This document shows positions 42,389 through 50,255 of a stretch of DNA of 64,000 bases, in pieces. The DNA is from Candidatus Gottesmanbacteria bacterium. Lineage in GTDB: Bacteria > Patescibacteria > Microgenomatia > 2-02-FULL-39-11. The DNA is taken from NCBI GenBank assembly GCA_016186795.1, contig JACPKY010000001.1, forward strand, positions 62,001-126,000. The letters are read 5' to 3'. The notes below the pieces were generated by a model. The model worked only from the letters and a program-made list of their open reading frames with translations, was not told where the DNA came from and did no database searches. A program made the position numbers and the translations under genes. Positions within the stretch are counted from its first letter, which is position 1. Each line of letters begins with the position of its first letter.

Positions 42389-42557
42389 TAGAGCCTGTTT
42401 GAGAAGTCCCTTTCGTTACGAAAGGTTGCAGGTTCAAGCGAAAACAGCGCATCATGACGAAGGAGTATACGAAGGTATACTTCTAGGAATGATAAGCTGT
42501 TTGCAGCTGAATCCTGCAATCTTGCAGTAGAATGCGACTTTTCAAACAGGCTCTTAA
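42388..42557. mobile_element. MITE-like element of about 165 bp
   Basis: Terminal inverted repeats AGAGCCTGTTTGAGAAGTC and (complement) AGAGCCTGTTTGAAAAGTC match at 18 of 19 positions. TTA flanks both ends, consistent with a 3-bp target duplication. The inside is hairpin-dense (CCTTTCG/CGAAAGG, GTATAC/GTATAC, CTGCAA/TTGCAG) and has no coding capacity. Probably mobilised in trans by a transposase not identified here. Confidence 0.6.
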
Positions 42558-42560
42558 ATC

Positions 42561-42603
42561 AAAAATCCCCTTAATTCCTTTTGCGGAATCTGAGGGGATT
42601 TTT
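42561..42603 (+). terminator. Intrinsic terminator, probably bidirectional
   Basis: AAAAATCCCCT (42561-42571) and AGGGGATTTTT (42593-42603), with an ATTCC/GGAAT inner pair. Confidence 0.75.
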
Positions 42604-42607
42604 GCTG

Positions 42608-42636
42608 TTGATTTCATTGGTTTGAACCTCTACAAT
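42608..42636 (+). promoter_or_regulatory. Promoter of the methyltransferase-like gene
   Basis: TTGATT (42608-42613), 17 nt, TACAAT (42631-42636). The ATG at 42643 is 6 nt after the -10, so it is leaderless. Confidence 0.6.
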
Positions 42637-42642
42637 GCGCCC

Positions 42643-43482
42643 ATGCCAGCCGAAAGACTTGCTGCTTTACCTATTGATGAAATTCTAGAGTACGAACAGA
42701 TACGTCGAGATGCCCTCCAATCTCGACTTCTTGCTGTATATCGCTGGATTCCTGATGTACTTGGACATGATATGCGATTTCCTGTAGGTTATTTTGCCGA
42801 TATCGGAGGATACGATCTTTTCCAAACTGGGACTATCGCACAATTTGCCCACCATATTACAGAAATTGATATTGATAAAGATATCATGGAGAAAGGCAAA
42901 AGTCGTCCTGAAGTCCAGGAGCTTATTAAAGCTGGAAGTGTAGATTTTGTTGTCCATGATGCTCAGAATTTACCCATGATCCCTTCCCGCTCACAAGATA
43001 TTACTGCACTTGTAGAAGTTTTGGGTGCAGGGCTTGAGGGCCCTGAAGAATTTCAAACTGTCTATAACGTTATTCACGAAGCTCAAAGGATAACCGCTCC
43101 TCATGGCGCCTTGGTATTAACTGCCAAAAATGCTGTCCTTGCGCTTCATCTAGCCGGACTTGGAGTCCATATGGAAAAAGGTATCCCGGTTCATATAGAA
43201 CAGCTGGAGTTTTTAAACCAGATGTTTGGAAAAGTAACAGTATATGGACAAATAAATTATTTCAATGCATATGATGATGGAAGAGATAGATTATGGCTAA
43301 GACCTCCTCCGGGAACAGCCGCTTATGATTCCAAAGGTCGTAGATATATGAGATACACAGATGATGACCTTATTCCCCGTCTTTACCTTCCTGAGGCTGA
43401 TGTAACTCCTGCATTTATGGTATTAGTCTGTCAATACCCTATAGATTTGGAAGAACGGCATATAGGTATTGACAACACGTAG
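42643..43482 (+). CDS. Putative SAM-dependent methyltransferase-like protein
   Basis: 279 residues from ATG 42643, fixed by the promoter directly upstream. The order of motifs resembles a class I methyltransferase: YFADIGGYDLF (degenerate Gly motif), ITEIDID (acidic end of strand 2), VDFVVHDAQNLPMIPSRSQDITALVEVLG (strand 4) and EAQRITAPHGALVLTAKN (strand 5). The Gly-rich loop is unusual, so activity is uncertain. It lies inside the insertion that splits rplKA from rplJL. Confidence 0.55.
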   Translation: MPAERLAALPIDEILEYEQIRRDALQSRLLAVYRWIPDVLGHDMRFPVGYFADIGGYDLFQTGTIAQFAHHITEIDIDKDIMEKGKSRPEVQELIKAGSVDFVVHDAQNLPMIPSRSQDITALVEVLGAGLEGPEEFQTVYNVIHEAQRITAPHGALVLTAKNAVLALHLAGLGVHMEKGIPVHIEQLEFLNQMFGKVTVYGQINYFNAYDDGRDRLWLRPPPGTAAYDSKGRRYMRYTDDDLIPRLYLPEADVTPAFMVLVCQYPIDLEERHIGIDNT

Positions 43483-43497
43483 TAGATGTGTTATACT
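43469..43497 (+). promoter_or_regulatory. Promoter of the transposase
   Basis: TTGACA (43469-43474), 17 nt, TATACT (43492-43497), 9 nt before ATG 43507. An inverted pair GTCAATACC...TATA / TATA-GGTATTGAC (43430-43473) overlaps the -35. Confidence 0.55.
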
Positions 43498-43506
43498 GAG
43501 GCTAAC

Positions 43507-44397
43507 ATGAAACAGTTTAGCCTCAAAACATTTTTGCGAAAATATCCTAATGACGAAGCGTGCCTAGAGGAGATTAAGAATACCCGTTGGCCTCAAGGTA
43601 TTACTTGCCCCAAATGCCAAAAAATCACCAAATTCTATAAAATAACAGACCGCACAGCTTACTCTTGTGAGTTCTGTAGGACGCAGGTATTCCCATTAGC
43701 AGGTACTATCTTTGAGAAAAGCACAGTATCCCTTAGATTATGGTTTTATGCCATGTTTTTGATGATTAAGACACGGTCTGGTATATCTGCAAAACAACTA
43801 GAGAGAGAATTAGGAGTTTGTTACAAAACCGCCCACCGCATATTTAAGCAAATCCGTATGCTTATGGACGAAGGAAACGGAGATAAATTGACAGGAAATG
43901 TAGAAGTAGATGAAACATTTATCGGCGGAAGGGGTGTGAATAGAAGATATAAGCCTAATTTTAGTGAGATACCAAAAGAAGTAGTTATGGGTATGATACA
44001 AAGAAACGGAAAAGCATATTTAAGACATATACCAAACACAGGTAAATGGACACTTCTAAAACAGATAAGAGATAATGTTGATGTAAAAGCACGAGTTATT
44101 ACAGACCAATGGTTAGCTTATGGTAGTTTACCCAAATATGGATATAAACACGATTTTGTAAATCATCAGGAAACCTATGTAAAAGGCGATATTCATACAC
44201 AAAACGCAGAGATGATGTGGAGTATCTTAAAAAGAGATATTTACGGAGTTTATCGCCATGTATCGGCTCAATATTTACAAAATTATGCCAACGAATATGC
44301 CTGGCGATACAACCATAGAAACAGTGAAGATATGTTTACTGATTTACTCAAGCAGATTGCTTTGGTGAAGGTCGTGAAGGCGAAACAGCTCGTCTGA
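43507..44397 (+). CDS. IS1595-family (ISXO2-like) transposase
   Basis: 296 residues from ATG 43507. N-terminal zinc ribbon CPKCQK...CEFCRT, then a helix-turn-helix (SAKQLERELGVCYKTAHRIFKQIR) and the DDE-type core. Asp is in NVEVDETFIGGRG, Asp in VITDQWLAYG and Glu in HTQNAEMMWSILKR, followed by YGVYRHVSAQYLQNYANEYAWRYNHR. The frame is full length and appears intact. I could not find matching terminal repeats on either side, so the limits of the element are unknown. Confidence 0.9.
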   Translation: MKQFSLKTFLRKYPNDEACLEEIKNTRWPQGITCPKCQKITKFYKITDRTAYSCEFCRTQVFPLAGTIFEKSTVSLRLWFYAMFLMIKTRSGISAKQLERELGVCYKTAHRIFKQIRMLMDEGNGDKLTGNVEVDETFIGGRGVNRRYKPNFSEIPKEVVMGMIQRNGKAYLRHIPNTGKWTLLKQIRDNVDVKARVITDQWLAYGSLPKYGYKHDFVNHQETYVKGDIHTQNAEMMWSILKRDIYGVYRHVSAQYLQNYANEYAWRYNHRNSEDMFTDLLKQIALVKVVKAKQLV

Positions 44398-44478
44398 GAA
44401 GTTCTAAGAAGTCTTTTTTTTCAATCGTTGGATTTTTCTTTAATTGTCCGTTCTTAAGAGAGAATTTTGTTTTTTTCA

Positions 44479-44712
44479 TTATTTACATTCCTTAATCCAT
44501 TCTTCTTCAGGAATACCTGTTCTTTTCACCATTTCTTTTACGTTTTTCCAATGAATAGTTTTATAATTAAAGATTACTTGAACACTTTTAGTTATACCAT
44601 TTTCGTTTTTTATATATGTTTCGTGTGTTCCTTCTCTATTTATAAATTCCCACCCTCTATTAATTAGAAACCTAGCCGCTTTTTCTGGTCTTAGATTGTT
44701 AACCTTTGTCAT
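44479..44712 (-). CDS. hicA: HicA-type toxin
   Basis: 77 residues. RPEKAARFLINRGWEFINREGTHETYIKNENG has the dsRBD-like fold with the conserved Gly-x-His. IHWKNVKEMVKRTGIPEEEW is the C-terminal helix. Family role: mRNA interferase. It starts at the last base of hicB's stop. Confidence 0.85.
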   Translation of the reverse strand: MTKVNNLRPEKAARFLINRGWEFINREGTHETYIKNENGITKSVQVIFNYKTIHWKNVKEMVKRTGIPEEEWIKECK

Positions 44713-45089
44713 TATTGGAATGCAATTCGTTGTCCTTCATAGGGAAGATTTATGAGAGTAAAATAAGAGGGTTTTTTATTTTTGGCGATAGGGTTCTTTT
44801 TGTTAAAAGACCTATTAATTAATTCACTCGCATATTCAATTTCTTTTAACTTGTCTAAGAATCTTTTTTCTGGAATTTGATTTAAATAGTCTTCAGAAAG
44901 CTTTTTTTTCCTGACTGTTTTTAAATACGACAAAGATGCCTCTTCAATACTTTGTTTGAGCTTTTTAGGATCAGAGTCATATTCTACTAAATTTAAATTC
45001 AAACAAACTGCAACATAATCTTCATCTTCCTTATACATTATGTAAGTAAAAAATCCTTTATCTTTAGTATTTAAGTAAGTTTTAAGCAT
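44712..45089 (-). CDS. hicB: HicB-type antitoxin
   Basis: 125 residues. YIMYKEDEDYVAVCLNLNLVEYDSDPKKLKQSIEEASLSYL is the HicB ferredoxin-like domain. The tail is longer and basic, without a clear DNA-binding domain. AAGGGAAAG precedes the ATG. Confidence 0.8.
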   Translation of the reverse strand: MLKTYLNTKDKGFFTYIMYKEDEDYVAVCLNLNLVEYDSDPKKLKQSIEEASLSYLKTVRKKKLSEDYLNQIPEKRFLDKLKEIEYASELINRSFNKKNPIAKNKKPSYFTLINLPYEGQRIAFQ

Positions 45090-45105
45090 ATTACTTTCCC
45101 TTCTT

Positions 45106-45134
45106 AGGATAATTATTATCTCATGTCATGTCAA
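45106..45134 (-). promoter_or_regulatory. hicBA promoter
   Basis: On the minus strand: TTGACA (45129-45134), 17 nt, TATCCT (45106-45111). Confidence 0.5.
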
Positions 45135-45262
45135 TAGATCATAATCATTTGGAGCTTTGTAACAATCTAAAAAAAGGTGCTAATAAAAGTGTTAAAGGAG
45201 CGTATCATTTTTAATTTGATCTAGAAGTTAATTGAGGGATATAAAAGAGGGGTATTGATTTT

Positions 45263-45438
45263 TTGACAAATTAGTTGCAATAATGGTAATATACATGTCC
45301 TCTGTTCACTTGAAACATACTTTGATAGGTAGCTTTAAAATTAACTTGTTAGAAATCTATGTTTTACCGAGTTAGGTAATAATAGTTTACTATTCTTTTC
45401 AAAGAAAAAACCTCGCATTCGCTTGCGGGGTTTTTTTG
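45263..45438 (+). ncRNA. Short transcription unit: promoter, about 140 nt, strong terminator
   Basis: TTGACA (45263-45268), 18 nt, TAATAT (45287-45292). A strong intrinsic terminator CCTCGCA/TTGCGGGG, flanked by A6 and T7, lies at 45405-45437. The transcript could be a small RNA, or could encode a leaderless 26-residue peptide (ATG 45295 to TAG 45375). Neither is identifiable. Confidence 0.5.
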
Positions 45439-45858
45439 TACGTTGATAAGTGTTCACATGCAGCACTTCCTTCCTGTTTCTTGATTGAAGGTATGAAACA
45501 CCTGAAGCTTGGTAATGTAGAAAAGGGGAAAGTTAACTTGGCTGTCTATCAAGGCAGGTTCCAAATATTATTTTGCAAATATCTAAAACTCCTGATTCCG
45601 CTGGTACAAGCTGGCTTACAGAAGGCCAATAAACCAGCGGAACCAAGAGTCTTAGTTCTGTAATTTGCTTGTTTTTTAAAGTGCTATTTTTCTAGAATCA
45701 TTTTATCAAAAAAGCAGATGCAGTCAAGTAGTTCTGTGATATTTCTTCATAAATAGAAAAATGAGGCTAGATAAAAGTACTTTTCATTTACGTGTTCTCC
45801 CTACATATGTGCCGGAAGAACCTATTGCTAAAGTTGAACCCTTATGATATAAATACCT
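45439..45858. other. Interval with no supported gene
   Basis: Between the short transcription unit and the rplJ leader. The only clear feature is an inverted pair TTCCGCTGGT / ACCAGCGGAA (about 45596-45640). A 28-residue frame (45761-45847) overlaps the rplJ promoter and has no ribosome site. TTGCTA, 17 nt, TATAAA (about 45829-45856) at the end is the likely rplJ promoter. Confidence 0.4.
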
Positions 45859-45968
45859 TTATCCAAAGACAGTAGGCAACCATAAGACCTACCGAGGAAA
45901 AATTAGTATCTAGTATTTGGTATCAAGTATTTAGAAGATTAATTTACCTCGGAAATCCGAGGTTTTTT
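45859..45968 (+). promoter_or_regulatory. L10 leader with attenuator, upstream of rplJL
   Basis: GACAGTAGG...CCTACCGAGG (about 45868-45897) matches the conserved L10-binding leader of rplJL mRNAs. Downstream, CCTCGG-aaat-CCGAGG (45947-45962) is followed by TTTTTT (45963-45968), an intrinsic terminator. The upstream CCGAGG (45892-45897) can pair instead with CCTCGG (45947-45952), which would prevent the terminator. Model: L10 or the L10(L12) complex binds the first hairpin and lets the terminator form when r-protein is in excess. Confidence 0.75.
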
Positions 45969-45988
45969 GTTATTTGTTTTCTGAAACT

Positions 45989-46537
45989 ATGCCATCACAG
46001 AAAAATAAAGACTTAGTATTAGTTTTAAAAGAAAAGCTCTCCAAAGCGTCAACTCTTTTCCTTACTGACTACCGGGGACTTACTCATCAGCAATTGGAAC
46101 AACTTAGAAAGTCACTAAAAAAAGTCAAGGCGGAATATATCGTTGCTAAAAATACTCTTTTGAAAATTGCTTTGAAAGAGGATAAGCGCAAAGGTTTGGA
46201 TGAAGAATCACGAACAAAACTAGAAGAAAAGCTTCAGGAACCAACTGCAACGCTTCTTTCATACGGTGACGAAATGGAAGCGATTAAAACCCTTGATACA
46301 TTCATAAAATCAGCCCAAATTCCCAAAATAAAAATAGGATTTTTTGCCGGAAAAATCGCTACAGAAATGGACTTTAAATCCCTTGCAAATCTCCCAAGCC
46401 GAGATGTACTTCTGGCAACTCTTGTTTCTCGCCTACAATCCCCTCTTTATGGGCTTCATCATGCCATGAGATGGAATCTGAGTAAATTGGTATATGCGTT
46501 AGATGCTGTTGCCAAGAAAAGGGCCATAAATTCGTAA
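45989..46537 (+). CDS. rplJ: 50S ribosomal protein L10
   Basis: 182 residues from ATG 45989. STLFLTDYRGLTHQQLEQLRKSLKKVKAEYIVAKNTLLKIAL is the L10 N-terminal domain, and the C-terminal helix binds L12 dimers (LSKLVYALDAVAKKRA). Role: base of the ribosomal stalk and autoregulator. It is preceded by the L10 leader and followed by rplL after about 30 nt. Confidence 0.96.
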   Translation: MPSQKNKDLVLVLKEKLSKASTLFLTDYRGLTHQQLEQLRKSLKKVKAEYIVAKNTLLKIALKEDKRKGLDEESRTKLEEKLQEPTATLLSYGDEMEAIKTLDTFIKSAQIPKIKIGFFAGKIATEMDFKSLANLPSRDVLLATLVSRLQSPLYGLHHAMRWNLSKLVYALDAVAKKRAINS

Positions 46538-46568
46538 TTTTCAAAGTAGAAAAAGGAGGTGATTTTTG

Positions 46569-46967
46569 ATGGCAAAACATACAAAAGATGAACTATTAAA
46601 AGCTGTTGAGGAAATGACAGTCTTGGAACTAGCTGATTTTGTGAAATCGCTTGAGGAGAAATTCGGCGTTACAGCAGCAGCTCCTGTTGCAGTTGCCGCG
46701 TCTCCACAAGCAGGTGGTCCGCCAACTGGCGGAGGTGAAGCAGCTCCTGAACAAACCTCATTTAATGTTGTTTTGGCAAATGCCGGAGCCAATAAAATCT
46801 CCGTCATTAAAGCAGTTCGGGAACTAGTTCCCACACTTGGCCTTCAGGAAGCAAAAACACTCGTTGAATCTGCACCAAAGGAAGTTCTAACTGGTGTGAA
46901 CAAAAAAACCGCAGAAGAAGTAAAGACAAAACTCACAGCAGCTGGTGCAACTGTTGAGTTGAAGTAA
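46569..46967 (+). CDS. rplL: 50S ribosomal protein L7/L12
   Basis: 132 residues. AAAAAGGAGG precedes the ATG. N-terminal dimerisation helices, a Gly/Ala/Pro hinge (about 42-62) and the C-terminal domain ANKISVIKAVRELVPTLGLQEAKTLVESAPKEVLTGVNKKTAEEVKTKLTAAGATVELK. The hinge GGPPTGGGE is encoded by a copy of the 16-bp palindromic repeat. Role: recruits translation factors. Confidence 0.97.
   Translation: MAKHTKDELLKAVEEMTVLELADFVKSLEEKFGVTAAAPVAVAASPQAGGPPTGGGEAAPEQTSFNVVLANAGANKISVIKAVRELVPTLGLQEAKTLVESAPKEVLTGVNKKTAEEVKTKLTAAGATVELK
46718..46733. repeat. 16-bp palindromic repeat, copy 2, inside rplL hinge
   Basis: TCCGCCAACTGGCGGA, in frame, encoding part of GGPPTGGG. Confidence 0.75.
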
Positions 46968-46995
46968 TTCTCGACAGTTTGTATAATCGCGTATT

Positions 46996-47017
46996 CCCCT
47001 CTTATTAGAGGGGTTTT
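46996..47017 (+). terminator. Intrinsic terminator after rplL
   Basis: CCCCTCT-tatt-AGAGGGG followed by TTTT. Confidence 0.85.
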
Positions 47018-47030
47018 ACGTATAATTTTT

Positions 47031-47726
47031 ATGATAGAACAATTGGATCGACCCCCTATAGAATACCTACCCCTTACTCCTATTGTCATTAATAATCAAC
47101 AAGGCAACCTTCATCAAGATGTATTACCGTTTGTTCAATATTTTCTAGAACTATATAACAGAGGCCGAAGACTTCAAGGAAAGGAGCGAGCTCTATTTCC
47201 TGGTGTAATTTCTCGCGTTGAGATTCAATTAGGTCAGGCAAGCATAGCACAAACAGAACCTCCATATATATTTGCCATTGGAGCAAGTGGTACTACTGGA
47301 TCTGCCGGAGGACACAAGAGAGAATTTGCCAATATTATTGGTTGGGACGGTCAACGTGCACAAGCCACATCAGCAAAAACTGTGCGAGTAAACTTTACTC
47401 ACCAACAAAATATTCGTCAACAAGAAGGAGCTATTATAGAACTTGCCACATGGGAAAATATTCTTGACCGTATTATCCAAGCTACAGATGAAGAAATTTG
47501 GAGAAGGCATTTACAAGCTACCAAAGGTACACTCTTGAGCGTCCCTTATGCAGAAATTATGGCGCAAGATAACGAATTAAAACTAACACGGGAGTGGCTG
47601 GAAAATAATTGGAATCTTCTACCAGATTTTATAGGGACTGGAAGAACTTCAGCGGGATTTTCAGAATATTTTATATCTGCTGCTGCTTTTCGAAATGCTC
47701 CTGCAGTAGTAGTATACATACCATAA
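47031..47726 (+). CDS. Hypothetical protein
   Basis: 231 residues. TATAAT (about 47020-47025) ends 5 nt before ATG 47031, so the mRNA must be leaderless. No signal peptide or membrane helix. Segments include YIFAIGASGTTGSAGGHKREFANIIGWDG, a Gly-rich loop, and later EIWRRHLQATKGTLL. A nucleotide-binding role is possible but I cannot assign a family. Confidence 0.6.
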   Translation: MIEQLDRPPIEYLPLTPIVINNQQGNLHQDVLPFVQYFLELYNRGRRLQGKERALFPGVISRVEIQLGQASIAQTEPPYIFAIGASGTTGSAGGHKREFANIIGWDGQRAQATSAKTVRVNFTHQQNIRQQEGAIIELATWENILDRIIQATDEEIWRRHLQATKGTLLSVPYAEIMAQDNELKLTREWLENNWNLLPDFIGTGRTSAGFSEYFISAAAFRNAPAVVVYIP

Positions 47727-47914
47727 CAATCTATCTCGAAGTGATTGCGTATCTTTGATGTCTATTGACAACATTCAAATCCATATGTTACAGTAACAAC
47801 CGTATTGATGCGCTCATGGTAATGGTGAGCGTCCTAGAAGCATAAACTGTCCGTTTTATTAATTTTTTAAACTAGCTGCAAACAGACAGTTTTCAAAAAG
47901 GAGTAAACCTACAT

Positions 47915-48121
47915 ATGGCATTCGGTGATGAATGGCCGGACCTTTTAACTGTCCGGGAAGTTGCAAAAATTCTCCGTGTTTCCCCCCTCACGATCAAACG
48001 GTGGGGTAAGCGTGGAAAACTTCCTGCGATTAGAATCAATTCTCGAGGTGATCGAAGATACAAGAAAGAAGCGGTCCTTTGGCTCTTGGGGCTTCAACAA
48101 AAGGGAACATCAAACAGTTAA
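47915..48121 (+). CDS. Excisionase/MerR-like helix-turn-helix protein
   Basis: 68 residues. LLTVREVAKILRVSPLTIKRWGKRGKLPAIRINSRGDRRYKKEAVLWLL is a winged helix of the HTH_17/excisionase type. AAGGAG lies about 12 nt upstream. Role: DNA-binding regulator, target unknown. It may be a leftover of a mobile element or a stand-alone regulator. It overlaps convergent galT by 4 nt. Confidence 0.85.
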   Translation: MAFGDEWPDLLTVREVAKILRVSPLTIKRWGKRGKLPAIRINSRGDRRYKKEAVLWLLGLQQKGTSNS

Positions 48122-48990
48122 TTTTCTTCTTTTTCCGAAATTACCTTCTTTAATTCCTCTGCTGCTTTGGAAGGATCAATGATATTTACGGATAGTCCAG
48201 TACCTAACTCAAATCCAGCTCTGTGGATAAGACGTGGAATAATCCGGATAAACCAATCTTTCGCATGATGAATATAAAAGTTATAGGCAAATGTTTTCTC
48301 TCCATGAATCTTTTTCACTTTTGCATCTTCATACAGTACTGCTAATCGTTTGATACTCCGCTGTAATATCGTTGCCAAATCTTCCAACTCTTCATTTTGG
48401 ATTTCAGAAAATGTGGTGCCGAGCTTTTTGGGAGAAATCCATACTTCATACGGCCATTGGGAAAAATCAGGGCAATAGGTCACAAAGTACTGGTTATCTT
48501 CAACTACATTCATAAGAGGTTCACGAACAAGTGCATCAAGGTTAATCTGGTGAGGAATAACTACAAGTTGAGAGTGTGGATGCGAGAGGGAAGCCCCGGA
48601 ATGCTCACCATGATTATGGAAAATCATAACCTGACCATTTTGCATATTTGCCTGGAATCGGACTCTATAGACATTGAGAAGATCAATAACGAGAGATACA
48701 TCTGTGGACTCAATATCTTTTTCGTGATCCGGGCTATGGATGATGACCTCATGGATATCGGTGATGGGAAATAAGTTGGGAACAACTCGTATTTTCCATC
48801 CGGGTTTATCTTTTTCTCCAGATCCTACTCTCATAATTTCAGACGGCGTCATGGATTCATTTCCGCTACAAAAAGGACACGCATGTTGTTTTGGGGGTAC
48901 AACTTCTTTCTGTTCATCCGGTCGATCAACTCGAGAAGGCGCAATAACAATCCACCGTTGCGTTTTGATATCAGGTACAAATTTAGCCAT
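48118..48990 (-). CDS. galT: Galactose-1-phosphate uridylyltransferase-like protein
   Basis: 290 residues. CPFCSGNESMTPSE (zinc site), IIHSPDHEKDIE, and the active site NHGEHSGASLSHPHSQLVVIP with HxHxQ, the middle region His acting as nucleophile. A HIT-like second half contains YNFYIHHAKDWFIRIIPR. Role: transfers UMP between UDP-glucose and galactose-1-phosphate; related ADP-sugar enzymes are also possible. Shorter than E. coli GalT (348). Confidence 0.9.
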   Translation of the reverse strand: MAKFVPDIKTQRWIVIAPSRVDRPDEQKEVVPPKQHACPFCSGNESMTPSEIMRVGSGEKDKPGWKIRVVPNLFPITDIHEVIIHSPDHEKDIESTDVSLVIDLLNVYRVRFQANMQNGQVMIFHNHGEHSGASLSHPHSQLVVIPHQINLDALVREPLMNVVEDNQYFVTYCPDFSQWPYEVWISPKKLGTTFSEIQNEELEDLATILQRSIKRLAVLYEDAKVKKIHGEKTFAYNFYIHHAKDWFIRIIPRLIHRAGFELGTGLSVNIIDPSKAAEELKKVISEKEEN

Positions 48991-49010
48991 AGCGTTGGTA
49001 TGAAGATCGG

Positions 49011-49772
49011 TTAGTTTTTCTCAAAGTAGAGGGTAACGGTTGAGGTAATTGTTTGTACACCGGGCTCAAATGATGGGCCGCCACCACCTCCTGCTTCTGC
49101 AGCATACCTGGCTGATTGATACGGGAGAACAATTCCATTTGGACTTACCTCGACAATATTAGTAATTTTGCCCAATCGGATCCCTAAAGAACTTGCTAGC
49201 TGCTGCGCTTGCTCTCTTGCATTGGCAATTGCTTTGTCCCGAGCGAGCTTGCGATACTTCTCAGGTTTATCAATAACAAAGCGCGTCCCCTGAATCTGAT
49301 TTGCACCTGCTTTTGTTGCTTCGTCAACAACTTTTGTAGCTAAATCTGGATCCCCCACTTTGATTGTCAACATGGCGTTCCCGTTATAACCACTTATGCG
49401 ATTTTGATTATTCTCATAGACGTAATTTGGGTAAACTGAGTAGTTTGTGGTTTTAATGTTTTGGGTATCAATCCCCAGACTTTTCATGGCGGCAATTATT
49501 TTGTTATTAACCGTTGTGAGTGTCTGCTGTGCAGCTTCTGTTGTTGCTGCATTACTAACAGCAATCCCTGCATCGATATAAACTGTATCGGGAACTGCAT
49601 CCACTTTCCCCTCTCCAACGACAGCAAGCTCTGTCGATTTTGTGGTTGTTGTGATAGTTATCGGGTAACTAACATCGAATGTTTTAATGATAATAAGAAT
49701 CAAAAAGATGGCAAAGAAAAAGGTGAAGTACGAGAGGAGTTTTTCTGCCAGATTTAAATCTTTTACATTCAT
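49011..49772 (-). CDS. SIMPL (DUF541) domain membrane protein
   Basis: About 253 residues; ATG 49772 is favoured by AGAAAGG about 8 nt upstream. Membrane segment about 11-30. The SIMPL domain has STELAVVGEGKVDAVPDTVYIDAGI, NKIIAAMKSLGIDTQNIKTTNYSVYPNYVYENN and KLARDKAIANAREQAQQLASSLGIRLGKITNIVE. Role of SIMPL proteins is unclear (stress response, oligomeric periplasmic assemblies). Confidence 0.9.
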   Translation of the reverse strand: MNVKDLNLAEKLLSYFTFFFAIFLILIIIKTFDVSYPITITTTTKSTELAVVGEGKVDAVPDTVYIDAGIAVSNAATTEAAQQTLTTVNNKIIAAMKSLGIDTQNIKTTNYSVYPNYVYENNQNRISGYNGNAMLTIKVGDPDLATKVVDEATKAGANQIQGTRFVIDKPEKYRKLARDKAIANAREQAQQLASSLGIRLGKITNIVEVSPNGIVLPYQSARYAAEAGGGGGPSFEPGVQTITSTVTLYFEKN

Positions 49773-49825
49773 CAACATACCTTTCTATTGAAATACTTTT
49801 GGGGTAGAAAATCAAGGGGATGAAA

Positions 49826-49861
49826 AGGTGGCCAAGACAGGCAGAATTCTTGGCCACCTCC
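49826..49861 (-). terminator. Perfect inverted repeat after the pair at 49871-50762
   Basis: AGGTGGCCAAG / CTTGGCCACCT around a 12-nt loop. No U tract. Confidence 0.5.
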
Positions 49862-49870
49862 AGGTGGCAA

Positions 49871-50236
49871 TCATTTCATCTCCGCCTGCAGCATGCGCAG
49901 GATTTCTTCGCGAGCGTTTCTGGCCTGAATCACGACCAGGTATTTTTCCGTCTGATACTTTTGGGGAACTTTGTCTTCTTCTCTGTAAATCATTACCACA
50001 AAGACGCAGTTCCTCCACTTTCGCCGTGCCTCTGTCACTACCTCATCCATTCTCTGCGGTTTTCCGATAGGTGTGGCATCTATGATCACAAGATGAATGG
50101 GCGGTTTAACATCATCCACGGCATTTGTATTTTGAACCCGGCGGAAATAGAGGTTCGGAATATGGGGTTGGAGAAACTGCTCCAACAGTCTCCCGTACCC
50201 CATATTTTTTGAGATGATAACGACTCGGTTGAACAT
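49871..50236 (-). CDS. Receiver-like small protein
   Basis: 121 residues from ATG 50236, chosen by AAGGAGAG 6 nt upstream. The pattern of alternating strands and helices (RVVIISKNMGYGRLLEQFL, PIHLVIIDATPIGKP, NCVFVVMIYREED) resembles a CheY-like fold. The usual phospho-acceptor would be the Asp in VVIIDATP, but other receiver residues are not convincing. GC-rich relative to neighbours. Confidence 0.55.
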   Translation of the reverse strand: MFNRVVIISKNMGYGRLLEQFLQPHIPNLYFRRVQNTNAVDDVKPPIHLVIIDATPIGKPQRMDEVVTEARRKWRNCVFVVMIYREEDKVPQKYQTEKYLVVIQARNAREEILRMLQAEMK

Positions 50237-50255
50237 CTTCGCTCTCCTTGTAAAC

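Noticed and set aside
42003..42530. A 175-residue frame across the hairpins after 42154
   Set aside because: It runs through inverted repeats and the MITE-like element; composition is not protein-like.
43430..45136. Possible terminal repeats (TATTGACA / TGTCAATA) bounding the transposase and HicBA as one composite element
   Set aside because: Both matches are -35 boxes of separate promoters and similarity stops after 8 bases.
45436..45663. A 75-residue plus-strand frame after the short transcription unit
   Set aside because: It starts within the terminator tail, has no ribosome site, contains an inverted repeat and shows no protein-like pattern.
45761..45847. A 28-residue frame upstream of rplJ
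   Set aside because: It overlaps the likely rplJ promoter and lacks a ribosome site; too short to support.
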